Shown here in pieces: positions 20,573 through 29,145 of a stretch of 64,000 bases of DNA. The notes beneath the pieces are model-generated. The model was not told where the DNA came from and made no database searches. It saw nothing but the letters and a program-made list of their open reading frames with translations. The stretch spans positions 5,332,001-5,396,000 of the forward strand of contig CM066047.1 in NCBI GenBank assembly GCA_033557465.1, written 5' to 3'. This DNA comes from Ichthyophis bannanicus. Taxonomy: Eukaryota > Chordata > Amphibia > Gymnophiona > Ichthyophiidae. Positions within the stretch are counted from its first letter, which is position 1. Each line of letters begins with the position of its first letter. Made by a program: the position numbers and the translations under genes.

Positions 20573-20785
20573 GTGTGTGCCTTCAAGTCAGTACTGGCTC
20601 CTGGCGGCCCAGCAACTCCTGGGTTTTCTTGGCAGTGTGACTGGAAGTAGATTGCCAGGTCTTTGTTTTAAGGCAATGAATGGTTAAGTGACTTGCCAAA
20701 GGCCACAAGGAGTGCTAGTGGGAATTGGACCCTGGTCTCTTGATTACCAAGCCAGTACTCTAACCATTAGGCTACTCCTCTACTC
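20573..20785 (-). mobile_element. tRNA-derived SINE with RTE-type tail
   Basis: Read on the minus strand, the head is TAGCCTAATGGTTAGAG (A-box-like) followed by a degenerate B box (GGGTCCAATTCCC), then the MIR/CORE-like GGCAAGTCACTTAACC. The body is shared with the SINE at 1-90. The 3' part contains CTGGCAATCTACTTC and ends with a GAGCCAGTACTGACTTGAAG segment that resembles the RTE 3' tail at 1129-1165. I infer mobilisation by the RTE family. The tRNA-like part lacks a tRNA cloverleaf and is not a tRNA gene. Confidence 0.7.
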
Positions 20786-21056
20786 CACACTTAAAAAATC
20801 CAGCCTTAAAATCATGTGCTTCATTTTTTTCAAACTTGCAGTAATATGAAGAAAAGGCTTGTGTGATCTTGAATGTTGATATACTACATCTTTAAATTAT
20901 TTAGCCTGCAAAACATTCCATTTTTTCCTGGAACAGTATGACTAATAGAACTTTGTACTCTGGTGTATTTTGATGCCAAATCTAAAAGGTCATAGAATAA
21001 TAAATTCAGAGGAACAAAATGTATTCTTTCTTTTTATTTTAAACATAATATTTTAG
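20786..21056. other. intron sequence, no recognised element
   Basis: These 271 bases upstream of the host exon are AT-rich and hold no ORF or repeat that I recognise. The last 35 bases form the polypyrimidine tract (TTTCTTTTTATTTT) and the TTTTAG acceptor. Confidence 0.4.
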
Positions 21057-21192
21057 AATGGAAGCAGGCCTCATAAAAGCCGAAGCATCCTCTTGTGCTT
21101 TCCAGTGTTCCTCAGATACATTGCTTTCCATACAACTGCTAGAATTTAAAACAAGCTTACTAGAAGTAGTAGAAGAACTTCGTATGAATAGG
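21057..21192 (+). CDS. ccdc73: CCDC73-like coding exon
   Basis: The exon starts right after a TTTTAG acceptor and ends before a consensus GTAAGT donor at 21193. ATG at 21058 opens 45 codons ending in phase 0. The residues S-D-T-L-L-S-I-Q-L-L-E-F and K-T-S-L-L-E-V-V-E-E-L-R-M correspond closely to what I recall of the N-terminal region of vertebrate coiled-coil domain-containing protein 73; the segment starts a predicted coiled coil. The ATG lies one base into the exon, so it is likely the translation start, with an upstream 5' UTR exon. No other exon of the gene is recognisable in the window, so the flanking introns are long. Gene identity is from memory, without alignment. Confidence 0.65.
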
Positions 21193-21342
21193 GTAAGTCT
21201 AAATTTCTTAAAGCTTTTATTTTTTTGTGACATTTTTTATGCAGATAGGAGCCTATTTGCTAAACCACCTTAGGTGTTCAGTGTGACTTGTGCACTAAAG
21301 CACAGTATGGTGATAACAGCTAATGTACGCATTAACTGTTAT
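21193..21342. other. intron start after the CCDC73-like exon
   Basis: The GTAAGT donor opens this segment. It contains no ORF or known repeat apart from a short ATTAACTG motif just before the LINE insertion. A similar motif (GCAGTTAATG) occurs past the DIRS element at 27700, which may mark pre-insertion DNA. Confidence 0.35.
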
Positions 21343-22064
21343 TTATTTATTTAGCTAGGCTTATATACCACTTTTCGCTGGGTCAAAGCGGTTTACAGGG
21401 AACAGAACGTTTTTTACAATGAACATATGTCATAAGGAACAGAGTAACAGTTACATTGAAACAGTCAACAGTTTTGATAATAAAGTAATAATAATGCTTA
21501 CGTAGTATATATCCTAGAACGTTATAATACAAACTTGAAACCCAGAACATCATGTTCAACAACTATTTACAATTGTGAGTTTGTTTTTATAGTGCCATGT
21601 TGGGGGGATGTTAGATAGCAGGGCCAAAATGTTCAGTGAGTAAGTGGGTTTTCAAGTGTTTGCGGAAGGAGGGGAGGCTGGCAGTGTTTCTTAGGGTGTC
21701 AGGTAGGGAGTTCCATAGTGAAGGAGCGTAGAGTTCGAAAGCTTTGCAGCATGTTTGTAAGCTGTATTTAGTTTTGGATTGCGGTATGTTAAGTTTGTTC
21801 ATTGTGGTATGCCTTCGTGGTCTGTTTATAGAGGGTTTCTGTAGCAGGGATTGGAGGCTGGTTTCTTGTTGGGAGTGAAGAGCTTTGTGAGTGAGGAGGA
21901 TGCATTTATATTTGATTCTGTTGGTAAGGGGTAGCCAGTGTAATTGTTTTAGGATGGGGGTAAAGTGGTTATATTTAGCGGCTCCTTGGATGGTTCGAGC
22001 TGCTGTGTGTAGAGCGGTTTGAAGTGGAAGAAGTGTGAATTGCTGCATCGAACACCTAATGCAG
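21343..22064 (-). mobile_element. L2-like LINE 3' fragment
   Basis: The tail is at the low coordinate: TTATTTATTTATTTAGC, then the tail hairpin at 21367-21392 (arms ACCACTTT and AAAGCGGT). About 200 bases of 3' UTR lead to the C-terminal coding part. The LINE is 5'-truncated near 22050, and the DIRS element begins at 22066. Confidence 0.8.
21611..22048 (-). pseudogene. L2-like LINE ORF2 C-terminal fragment
   Basis: The 145-codon frame is the C-terminal post-RT region shared by L2-group LINEs: H-T-A-A-R, I-L-K-Q-L-H-W-L-P, T-H-K-A-L-H, F-E-L-Y-A-P-S-L-W-N-S-L-P-D and L-K-T-H-L-L-T-E. It is uninterrupted but lacks endonuclease and RT. The start is a truncation point, not a real initiation codon. 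Confidence 0.75.
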
Positions 22065-22065
22065 A

Positions 22066-22227
22066 AAACGAAATTAGGTCTTACCTGCTAATTGTCTTTC
22101 CTTGAACTTTCTCCGGGCCAGTCCAGGGAAAGATAGGGTTGTCAATCCCCTATAGCAACTGAGGACTGAAGACTTCAAGTTTTCCTGAGAGGTGAAGCCA
22201 CTCCCCCTTAGGGCTAACCAGCAGTCT
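22066..22227 (-). repeat. DIRS 3' terminal repeat (inverted)
   Basis: Positions 22109-22227 are the inverted copy of 27529-27647. The outermost 43 bases (22066-22108) are unique to this end and are repeated, inverted, in the left half of the ICR: 22065-22128 pairs base for base with 22535-22598 (64 of 64). Confidence 0.9.
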
Positions 22228-22534
22228 CCTTCTGACAAAGCAACTAAATAGAAAGAACTGAAAAGAGTAGATTAACCCTCGAAAAACTGATAAGAATCTA
22301 TAGTTCTTGAACAACGAGGAAGCAAAGAAACACACTTCCCCTGTTTATTCTTGATTTTTTTTTTTTTTTTAAATATACAGTATTTACGACAGAGCGATCC
22401 GAGTTTGGCAGTGAGTGCCAGCGCCAAGCCCCAAGTTGTGTCCCTGGAGACGCAGACGCCGGTAAGATGAAATGCTTCGAATATGCCAAAAATATATAGA
22501 TACCGCTGATAAAAAACTTAACACAGGGGTGGGA

Positions 22535-22637
22535 CCCTGGACTGGCCCGGAGAAAGTTCAAGGAAAGACAATTAGCAGGTAAGACCTAATTTCGTTTTCC
22601 TTATCACTTCTCCGGGCCAGTCCAGGGAAAGGTAGGG
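22535..22637. repeat. DIRS internal complementary region
   Basis: Bases 22535-22598 are the exact reverse complement of the element's low-coordinate end (22065-22128). Bases 22596-22637 are the exact reverse complement of its high-coordinate end (27618-27659). The two halves overlap by TTT, which matches the AAA present at both outer ends. In the DIRS replication model this region templates the joining of the two ends into a circle before recombinase-mediated integration. It begins 18 bases downstream of the recombinase stop codon. Confidence 0.92.
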
Positions 22638-22654
22638 CAGTACCAAAGCAGTAC

Positions 22655-23733
22655 CTAAATCTGGGAGGGACCCGCCAAACCTGAGATAAGAGCCGCAGCC
22701 CCCACCTTCGCATCGTCCCGGGCCTGAACATCTAAGCGGTAATGCTTCGCAAACGCATGCAAGGAAGACCACGTCGCTGCCCTGCAAATATCCACCGGCG
22801 GAACAAAAGCAAACTCCGCCCAGGAAGTCGCAAGAGCCCGAGTGGAATGAGCTCTCAAAGCCCCCGGCAGCGAAAGACCTTGGATAGTGTATGCTTCTGT
22901 AATGGCTTTGCGGACCCACCGAGCAATGGTGGCCTTAGATGCCGCGAGACCCTTTCGAGGACCACTGAACTGGACAAAGAGCCTATCCGTCTTTTGAACA
23001 GTCTGCGAAACCCGAAGGTACGTCTTGAGAACCCGAGCAAGATCTAAATGCTTGAGAGCTCGGTCCATAGGAGAAGCGGAGGTATCCGAAAAAACGGGCA
23101 ATGCGACAGATTGGTTAATATGAAAGGACGACAGCACCTTCGGTAAAAAGGAAGGAACGGTGCGTAGCAAAACCCGCTCGGGAAGAAATTGCAAATAAGG
23201 TTCCCGGCAAGACAAAGCCTGCAAATCCGAAATCCGGCGCGCCGAACATAAGGCAACCAGGAAAGCCATCTTCCAAGAACACTCCCGGAGCTGCCGCGAG
23301 CAGAGGGAAGTCAAAGGAGAGCGAGAAAAAGCTTCCAAAACCACATTCAAGTCCCAAGGAGGCACAATAGAACGTACAGGAGGACGGATAATCTTCGCTG
23401 CTCGCAAAAAACGATGCACATCCGGATGTGCGGAAAGACGGCGACGTTGCACTGTACCTCGAAAACAGGCTAGTGCCGCTATCTGAACCTTAAGAGTACT
23501 AAGAGCCAGACCTTTGTGCAAGCCATGCTGTAAGAAAAGCAGAAGCTGAGGTAAGGTAGAGGACATAGGAAGAACATTGTGCTGAGTACACCAAGTTTCA
23601 AAAAGGCGCCAAATCCGCACATATGCCAGAGAAGTCACCGGTCTCTTAGACTGTAGCAAGGTAGACACAACGGAGCTCGCATACCCTTTGCGTTTTAAGC
23701 GAGCCCTCTCAAGAGCCAAGCCGTAAGTAAGAA
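22655..23733 (-). CDS. DIRS tyrosine recombinase (YR)
   Basis: This frame encodes the lambda-integrase-like tyrosine recombinase that inserts the circular DIRS intermediate. Visible catalytic residues: Arg in C-S-A-R-R-I-S-D-L (about 23230), the H-x-x-R box in R-A-H-S-T-R (about 22845), and the Tyr in F-A-K-H-Y-R-L-D (about 22740), with D-I-C-R-A-A-T-W-S-S-L between. The N-terminal SAM-like core-binding part is L-T-Y-G-L-A-L-E-R-A-R through R-I-W-R-L-F-E-T-W-C. There is no clear ATG; the open frame continues upstream through RNase H and beyond to 25531, but the part before about 23733 overlaps the end of the RT-RNase H reading in another frame. The C-terminus, A-A-A-L-I-S-G-L-A-G-P-S, ends 18 bases before the ICR. 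It appears intact. Confidence 0.85.
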
Positions 23734-25905
23734 GCGATCCACTTGTGGCATGAGTATGGGACCCTGATGTAAGAGATTGCTGCGGACTGGAAGAGGCCAC
23801 GGCTGATCTACTAGGAGTCGAACGAGATCGGCATACCAAGGCCGTCGCGGCCAATCCGGAGCTATGAGAATCACCAACCCCCGGTGCCGCGCAATGCGCT
23901 GGAGAACCCGACTCAGCATCGGCCAAGGAGGAAAAACGTACAAGAGAACCCTGAGGCCAGGGCTGAACGAGAGCATCGAGCCCCTCGGACATGTGTTCCC
24001 TGCGCCTGCTGAAGAAACGATTGGCTTTGGCATTGCTGCACGTTGCCATCAGATCCATTATTGGCTGTCCCCAACGCAAGGTCAGTTCGTGAAATACCGC
24101 CGCATTCAACTCCCACTCTCCGGGATCGAGAAGATGACGGCTGAGATAATCTGCCTGCACATTCTCCGTGCCCGCAACATGAGCCGCTGAGAGCGCCACC
24201 AGATTGGCCTCCGCCCAAATCATCATTTCGTGACATTCGGAGAGAAGAGAAGGAATCTTGGTTCCCCCCTGACGATTGACATACGCAACTGTCACTGCAT
24301 TGTCGGAAAAAATCTTGACCGCCGACCCTTTGAGAAAAGATGCAAAGTGAAGGAGGGCGAGACGAGCTGCGCGCAGCTCCAAGAGGTTGATCAACCAGGT
24401 GCTCTCTTCTGGGGACCAAGCACCCTGAGCAATGTGTGTTTGACAATGAGCTCCCCAGCCCACAAGACTGGCATCCGTGGTAACTAACACCCAGGAGGGT
24501 TCCTGTAAGAAACGCCCACGGACAGATGATCTCGAACTAACCACCACTCGAGACTGCGACGCACGAGAATTGTATAGGGCAGGCGCCGCGAGAGAGGGTG
24601 AAGCTGTGGTGACCAACGGGAAAGCAAAGCCTGTTGCAAAGGCCGCATGTGAGCTTTGGACCACGGAACCAGATCCAGCGCCGCCGCCATGGACCCCAAG
24701 AGTTGTAAATATGTCCATGCCGACGGGGTTGTCAGCTGCAGAAACGCCTGAACCTGCCGCACCAGCTTGTCGATGCGCACCTCGGGTAAAGAGACTCTCC
24801 CCCGCTCGGTGTCGAAAAGAGCTCCCAGATAAACCATCCGCTGCGACGGTACCAAGTGACTCTTGGCCCGATTGATCACCCAACCGAGCTGCTCGAGAAG
24901 CTGCACCACTTGAGTAGTCGCGGCGATGGAATCGACCCGGGAATCGGCTCTGATCAACCAATCGTCGAGATAAGGATGAACGCGGATCCCTTCCTTCCGA
25001 AGTGCCGCTGCAACTACTACCATCAGCTTCGTGAAGGTCCGCGGAGCCGTAGCTAGCCCGAAGGGCAAAGCTCGAAACTGGAAATGTCCCATCGGAAGGG
25101 CAAAGCGTAAAAAGCGTTGATGCGAGGGCCTGATGGGAATATGAAGAGAGGCCTCTGTGAGATCTATTGAGGAGAGAAATTCTCCCGGCTGCACCGCCCG
25201 AATCACGGTACGAAGAGTTTCCATGCGAAAGTGCGGCACCCGCAAAGTACGGTTTACGCCTTTGAGATCTAGCACGGGACGAAAAGAATCCTCCTTTTTG
25301 GGAACTACAAAAAAAATCGAGTATCGACCGCAACCGTATTGGTCTAAAGGCACGGGAACTATCGCCTGCAGCTGCAAGAGACGCGAGAGCGTTTCCGCTA
25401 TGGCCTCTGCCTTCCGACCGGAGCCGCCGGGAGACATTACAAATGCGGGAGCTAAGGGGTACGCAAAATCGAGAGCATAGCCCTTCTGAATGATTTCCAA
25501 CACCCATCTGTTGGAGGTGATGGTGGTCCAAGCCGTCAGAAATTTCTGGAGTCGCCCGCCTACCGGAACCAACGGCTGGACCAGCCGACCTTCATTGTGA
25601 CTTCTTAACGGAGGGCTGGGGCGCACTAAAGTAGGACCTGCCAAACCCTCTGGCTCCCCGAAAGGATTGGCCACGAAAGCTGGAACGGCCCCTGGCATAG
25701 GGAGCAAAACGTGCACCACGAAATCGACGAGATTCTCTACCGGAGCCACGGGAGGCAGACACCGAGAGCCCCGGCTTAGGTCTATCCTCAGGTAAACGGC
25801 CGCCTTTGGAGTCACCCAAATCCTTAACAATCTTTTCCAAGGCCTCACCGAAAAGTAACTTTCCCTTATAGGGCAATTTACTGAGCCGCAACTTTGACGA
25901 AACAT
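23695..25905 (-). pseudogene. DIRS reverse transcriptase-RNase H, with two compensating frameshifts
   Basis: RT motifs in the first frame: V-V-P-K-K-E, F-R-P-V-L-D-L-K, L-S-S-I-D-L-T-E-A, L-P-F-G-L-A-T-A-P and the catalytic Y-L-D-D at 24961-24972. That frame stops at 24484. RNase H continues one frame away: T-T-D-A-S-L-V-G-W-G (about 24470), L-L-E-L-R-A-A, F-S-D-N-A-V-T-V-A-Y-V-N and Q-A-D-Y-L-S-R. After P-W-P-Q-G (about 23948) it returns to the first frame as L-L-Y-V-F-P-P-W-P, A-P-D-W-P-R-R-P-W-Y to a stop at 23695. I infer one lost base near 24512 and one extra base near 23947. Overlapping ORFs used by programmed frameshifting would be the alternative, less likely because RNase H normally follows RT in the same frame. 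Confidence 0.75.
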
Positions 25906-27049
25906 CTGCCGACCAGTTGCGTAGCCAGAGAAAACGCCTAGCTGTTACGAGAGAGGCCATAGATTTAGCCGCAATCCGTAACAAATCATAGAAGGCATCT
26001 GCCATATAAGCAGCGGCTGATTCCAACTTTGCCGTGTCGGTCACTTCAGAAGATTGCTCCCCTGACACGTCCCCTTGTAACCACCGAATGGACGCCCGAG
26101 AAACGTATGCCCCACAAATTGCCGATTGCAGCGCCAGCGCGCTGGAATCAAAGGCCTGCTTGAGAAGAATCTCCAATTTCCTATCTTGCAGGTCCTTGAG
26201 AGCTGCTGCCCCTTCCACGGGGATGGTAGTCTTTTTGGTTACTGCGGAAATAATAGCATCCACCTTTGGCATGTGTAATAAATCCTTCACCTCCTGGGGA
26301 AGGGGGTATAAATGTGCTAAGGCGCGGCTACCACGTAGGGAAGCCTCTGGACATTCCCATTCCGAATCAATCATTTGCCTGATAACCCGGTGCAGAGGGA
26401 AACAGCGTTGCTCGGTTTTAAACCCCTGTAATAAGGGATCTTCCAAGGGCTCCTGAGAAGAAGAAGGGAGCAATAGGTGTAGCGCTGTCAACGATTGAGA
26501 AATGAGCGCCGAAAACTCCTCTTTACGGAATACTCGGAAAATATTGGGATCCTCGCCTGGAGCAATCTCCCCTTCCTCCAATTCCTCTGCCTCAATATCT
26601 AAAGCTGGATCTGCCAGCACCTCTGGATCCCCTTGAGCTATGGAAATGGCAGGCTGAGAAGAAAAAAGATCAATAGGATCTGAAATATAACCTTTAGCCT
26701 GAGAAGATCCCTCCCCAGGATCCTCAGACCCAGGAACCTGCACAGGCAGAGGCACAGGAGAGGAAACGGCAGTGAGCGAATCAGGCTGAGAAGATCTCAA
26801 TAAAAAAGCTTTGTGCATCGCCAGAATAAACTCTGGCGAAAAAAATGAAGCAACCTTCTCCTGAGGCGCAGAAAAGGAATCGGAAGGCTTCGTCTGGTGT
26901 CCTTCATCTTTAGATGACTTTGCCTTCCTCTTATGCGGCCGAGGCTGCTCAGACAAAGCACTCACCGGCGCTGTCAAAATGGCCGCCTTTCCCGCCTTTT
27001 CGGCCGGCAAAGACGGCTCCTCTAACCTCTGCAAAGACTTTTCCGCCAT
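25592..27049 (-). CDS. DIRS gag-like protein
   Basis: ATG at 27049 opens 485 codons; the frame extends 34 codons further upstream but only to a GTG. The N-terminus is Lys/Glu/Pro-rich with P-H-K-R-K-A-K. A long acidic stretch follows (E-A-E-E-L-E-E-G-E-I-A-P-G-E-D), then a folded central part (W-E-C-P-E-A-S-L-R-G, P-K-V-D-A-I-I-S-A-V, K-K-T-T-I-P-V-E-G), and a C-terminal Arg/Gly/Phe-rich tail (R-G-R-S-S-F-R-G-Q-S-F-R-G-A-R-G) suited to RNA binding. It has no zinc knuckle, as is usual for DIRS gags. The stop lies inside the RT frame (overlap 25592-25905). Confidence 0.8.
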   Translation of the reverse strand: MAEKSLQRLEEPSLPAEKAGKAAILTAPVSALSEQPRPHKRKAKSSKDEGHQTKPSDSFSAPQEKVASFFSPEFILAMHKAFLLRSSQPDSLTAVSSPVPLPVQVPGSEDPGEGSSQAKGYISDPIDLFSSQPAISIAQGDPEVLADPALDIEAEELEEGEIAPGEDPNIFRVFRKEEFSALISQSLTALHLLLPSSSQEPLEDPLLQGFKTEQRCFPLHRVIRQMIDSEWECPEASLRGSRALAHLYPLPQEVKDLLHMPKVDAIISAVTKKTTIPVEGAAALKDLQDRKLEILLKQAFDSSALALQSAICGAYVSRASIRWLQGDVSGEQSSEVTDTAKLESAAAYMADAFYDLLRIAAKSMASLVTARRFLWLRNWSADVSSKLRLSKLPYKGKLLFGEALEKIVKDLGDSKGGRLPEDRPKPGLSVSASRGSGRESRRFRGARFAPYARGRSSFRGQSFRGARGFGRSYFSAPQPSVKKSQ

Positions 27050-27528
27050 GAAATTAGACACCCGAAAAACCCAAAAGCAGAGCCAAAACAGACCGCCGAC
27101 GGGCAACACGCAAGGGAAAGAAATGAAAAAACAAAACCGGCACGGAGCCACGCCACGCTATTCTGACAGGCAAGACAGGTACAAAAAAAACTCACCAGAC
27201 CAAAAAAAATGAGCCGGTCCCGTAGAGCCGCTGCTAGCGGTAAGGACAGCAAGAGTGTCAGCGCTGTACCAGAGGAACAACTGGGGCCACCAGGATCACT
27301 CTGTAGTCGGAGATGGAGGCAGGCAATGAGGCAGGCTCTACCTCGCACTGCAAGTACTCACACTCAACGTCTCAGTGCTCTTAAAGCAATAGCGCTCTTA
27401 ATTCACAGATTCACAATTTCTCACAAGAACCATAGAAATCAGCTCTGCTAGAGCTAATATCACTCAGTGAAAATAAATGTAAGAGGGAGAAAAAAGGATT
27501 CGATCCTCTTTAGCTGCTGAGGACTGAA
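27050..27528 (-). promoter_or_regulatory. DIRS 5' leader
   Basis: The region between the gag ATG and the inverted terminal repeat has no long ORF in the element's sense. It must contain the promoter and RNA start, but I cannot point to a specific signal. It is GC-richer than the flanks near 27200-27330. Confidence 0.4.
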
Positions 27529-27659
27529 AGACTGCTGGTTAGCCCTAAGGGGGAGTGGCTTCACCTCTCAGGAAAACTTGAAGTCTTCAGTCCTCAGTTG
27601 CTATAGTGGATTGACAACCCTACCTTTCCCTGGACTGGCCCGGAGAAGTGATAAGGAAA
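27529..27659 (-). repeat. DIRS 5' terminal repeat (inverted)
   Basis: Positions 27529-27647 mirror 22109-22227 with two visible mismatches. The outer 12 bases (27648-27659, GTGATAAGGAAA-type end) are unique to this end and are copied inverted in the ICR at 22596-22607. Confidence 0.9.
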
Positions 27660-28082
27660 TTCCTATTAGTGGGTGGGGAATGGATGGGGACTGCATCTTG
27701 CAGTTAATGTGGAGGTTGTTACTGTGTACTAAATGCTAACACACATTAAAAAAAGCCTGAAAACAGATAAGGGGTCATTCCGAGGCATGAATAGCGGGGA
27801 TGGACCCCGTCTTCGCCGCTCGTTGTACGGGGAAGTTAGATGGGGGTAGGAAGGGAGCGGATCAGGGGCGGCGTTAGGGCGGGCAGTGGGCGGTCGTCAG
27901 CCCCAGACGTACAAGGCCAATTCCAGTGTACATCCAGGGTCGGCGACTTGAATGGGGAACTTATTTCATCACGGAGGTGGAATAAGTTCCCCTAGTCAGC
28001 AGGGGACGGCGGGCCTGGGGCTCAGAAAGGGTAGGAAGGGGCAGAGGACATTCCCCGCAGCCCGACCCTGGCCTTGGGAAAT
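27660..28082. other. intergenic/intronic DNA, GC-rich foldback fragment
   Basis: 27660-27770 looks like flanking DNA of the DIRS insertion. 27770-28082 is GC-rich with a 12-bp perfect stem at 27954-27965 and 27981-27992 (GGGGAACTTATT), suggesting a fragment of a non-autonomous DNA element. No gene is visible. Confidence 0.35.
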
Positions 28083-28783
28083 CAAATAGAATGCTAGGTA
28101 TCATAAGGAAAGGAATGGAAAATAAAACAAAGGATATTATAATGCCTCTGTATCGTTCCATGGTACGACCGCACCTTGAATATTGTGTGCAATTCTGGTC
28201 GCCGTATCTTAAAAAGGATATAGCGTTATTAGAAAAGGTACAGAGAAGAGCCACCAAAATGGTAAAGGGGATGGAAGGCTACTCCTATGAAGAGAGGCTA
28301 CAAAGGTTAGGGCTCTTCAACCTGGAAAAGAGACAGCTGAGGGGAGATATGATAGAGGTCTATAAAATAATGAATGGAGTGGAACGGGTAAACGTAGATC
28401 GATTGTTTACGCTATCAGAATATAGAAAGACTAGGGGACATGTAATGAAGCTACAGGGTAAACTATTTAAGACAAATAAGAGAAAATATTTTTTCACTCA
28501 ACATGTAATCAAACTCTGGAATTTGTTACTGGAGGATGTAGTAAGAGCTGTTAGTGTAGCTGTGTTTAAAAAAAGGTTTGGACAAGTTCCTGGAGGAAAG
28601 GTCCATAAACCATTATTAGAAAGGGACCCAGGATATCAATGCTTGAACCAATACAAGCATTGTGGAACCTGTGTCTTTTGGGGATACTGCTAGGTACGTA
28701 TGACCTAGATTGGCCACTGTTGGAAACAGGATACTGGGCTTGATGGACCTTGGTCTGACCCAGTATGGCATATCTTATGTTCT
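28083..28783 (+). pseudogene. CR1 family-1 ORF2 C-terminus and 3' end (copy D)
   Basis: The frame is open for about 200 codons to a stop at 28691-28693: [37 protein letters not shown], and K-R-K-Y-F-F-T. Endonuclease and RT are absent because of 5' truncation at 28083. The 3' tail ends with TATGGCATATCTTATGTTC. Intact over its length, it could still move a SINE-like tail only in trans. Confidence 0.8.
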
Positions 28784-28799
28784 TAGCTCTATTGAAAAG

Positions 28800-28985
28800 C
28801 CTCGACTGAGCTATCCGGGCAAGGTCTGTATGTGGAGTGAATCAGGGTCCCGGCCTGCATGTACATGCCTGGTCACAATTCTGATCCTGTGGGGCTAGAT
28901 GTGCCCCACAGGATCAGAATCCTGGCTACTCTGTGCGTCTGGTTCCGACTGGACATACAGAGGGCTAGGACATCGATGTCGGAAT
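28800..28985. mobile_element. foldback (MITE-like) element
   Basis: The two halves are imperfect inverted copies: GGTCTGTATGTGGAGT on the left matches the inverse of ACTGGACATACAGAGG on the right. The centre is a perfect 17-bp stem (28878-28894 with 28904-28920, ATTCTGATCCTGTGGGG) around a 9-base loop. No ORF is credible. Its family is unknown. Confidence 0.5.
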
Positions 28986-29005
28986 CGCGCCCATAGCAAA
29001 AAATC

Positions 29006-29145
29006 TGAAAATGCTATCAGAAAATCACCACTAATCCAACTGCAAAAAATGCAACAAAGAAGAAGGTGTTAGGCATCAGTAGGAAATGATATACAAAATT
29101 TTATGTGGATCTGCTAAAAGCCACCATATTCTGAACCATTTCCTC
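29006..29145. mobile_element. foldback element, left outer arm
   Basis: This stretch is the inverted copy of about 32140-32275; shared blocks include GTGTTAGGCATCAGTAGGAA and GTGGATCTGCTAAAAGCCAC. The arm is cut at about 29145 by the LINE that follows and continues at 31712. Arms of about 340 bases enclose a small loop near 31920-31960. Confidence 0.7.

Larger units (their letters stand above)
22066..27659 (-). mobile_element. DIRS-1-type tyrosine-recombinase retrotransposon, near complete
   Basis: The 5.6-kb element has every structural hallmark of DIRS: inverted terminal repeats (22109-22227 and 27529-27647, 117 of 119 bases complementary by eye), unequal end extensions, and an internal complementary region (22535-22637) that reproduces both outer ends head to head. 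It encodes gag, RT, RNase H and a tyrosine recombinase, but no integrase or protease. AAA stands at both outer ends and TTT at the centre of the ICR, as expected if a circle junction is used. No target-site duplication is visible. It sits in the LINE fragment ending at 22064. Its GC-richer coding DNA stands out from its surroundings. Confidence 0.93.

Noticed and set aside
20720..20785. A tRNA gene on the minus strand
   Set aside because: The A-box- and B-box-like motifs are there, but no cloverleaf, anticodon stem or proper 3' end follows, and a SINE body does.
22655..25531. A single 958-residue protein across RT, RNase H and recombinase of the DIRS element
   Set aside because: The first third (25531 to about 24520) is out of frame with the RT motifs and reads as low-complexity Ser/Gly/Arg sequence; the real RT lies in the overlapping frame 24484-25905. 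Only the RNase H and recombinase parts of this frame are genuine.
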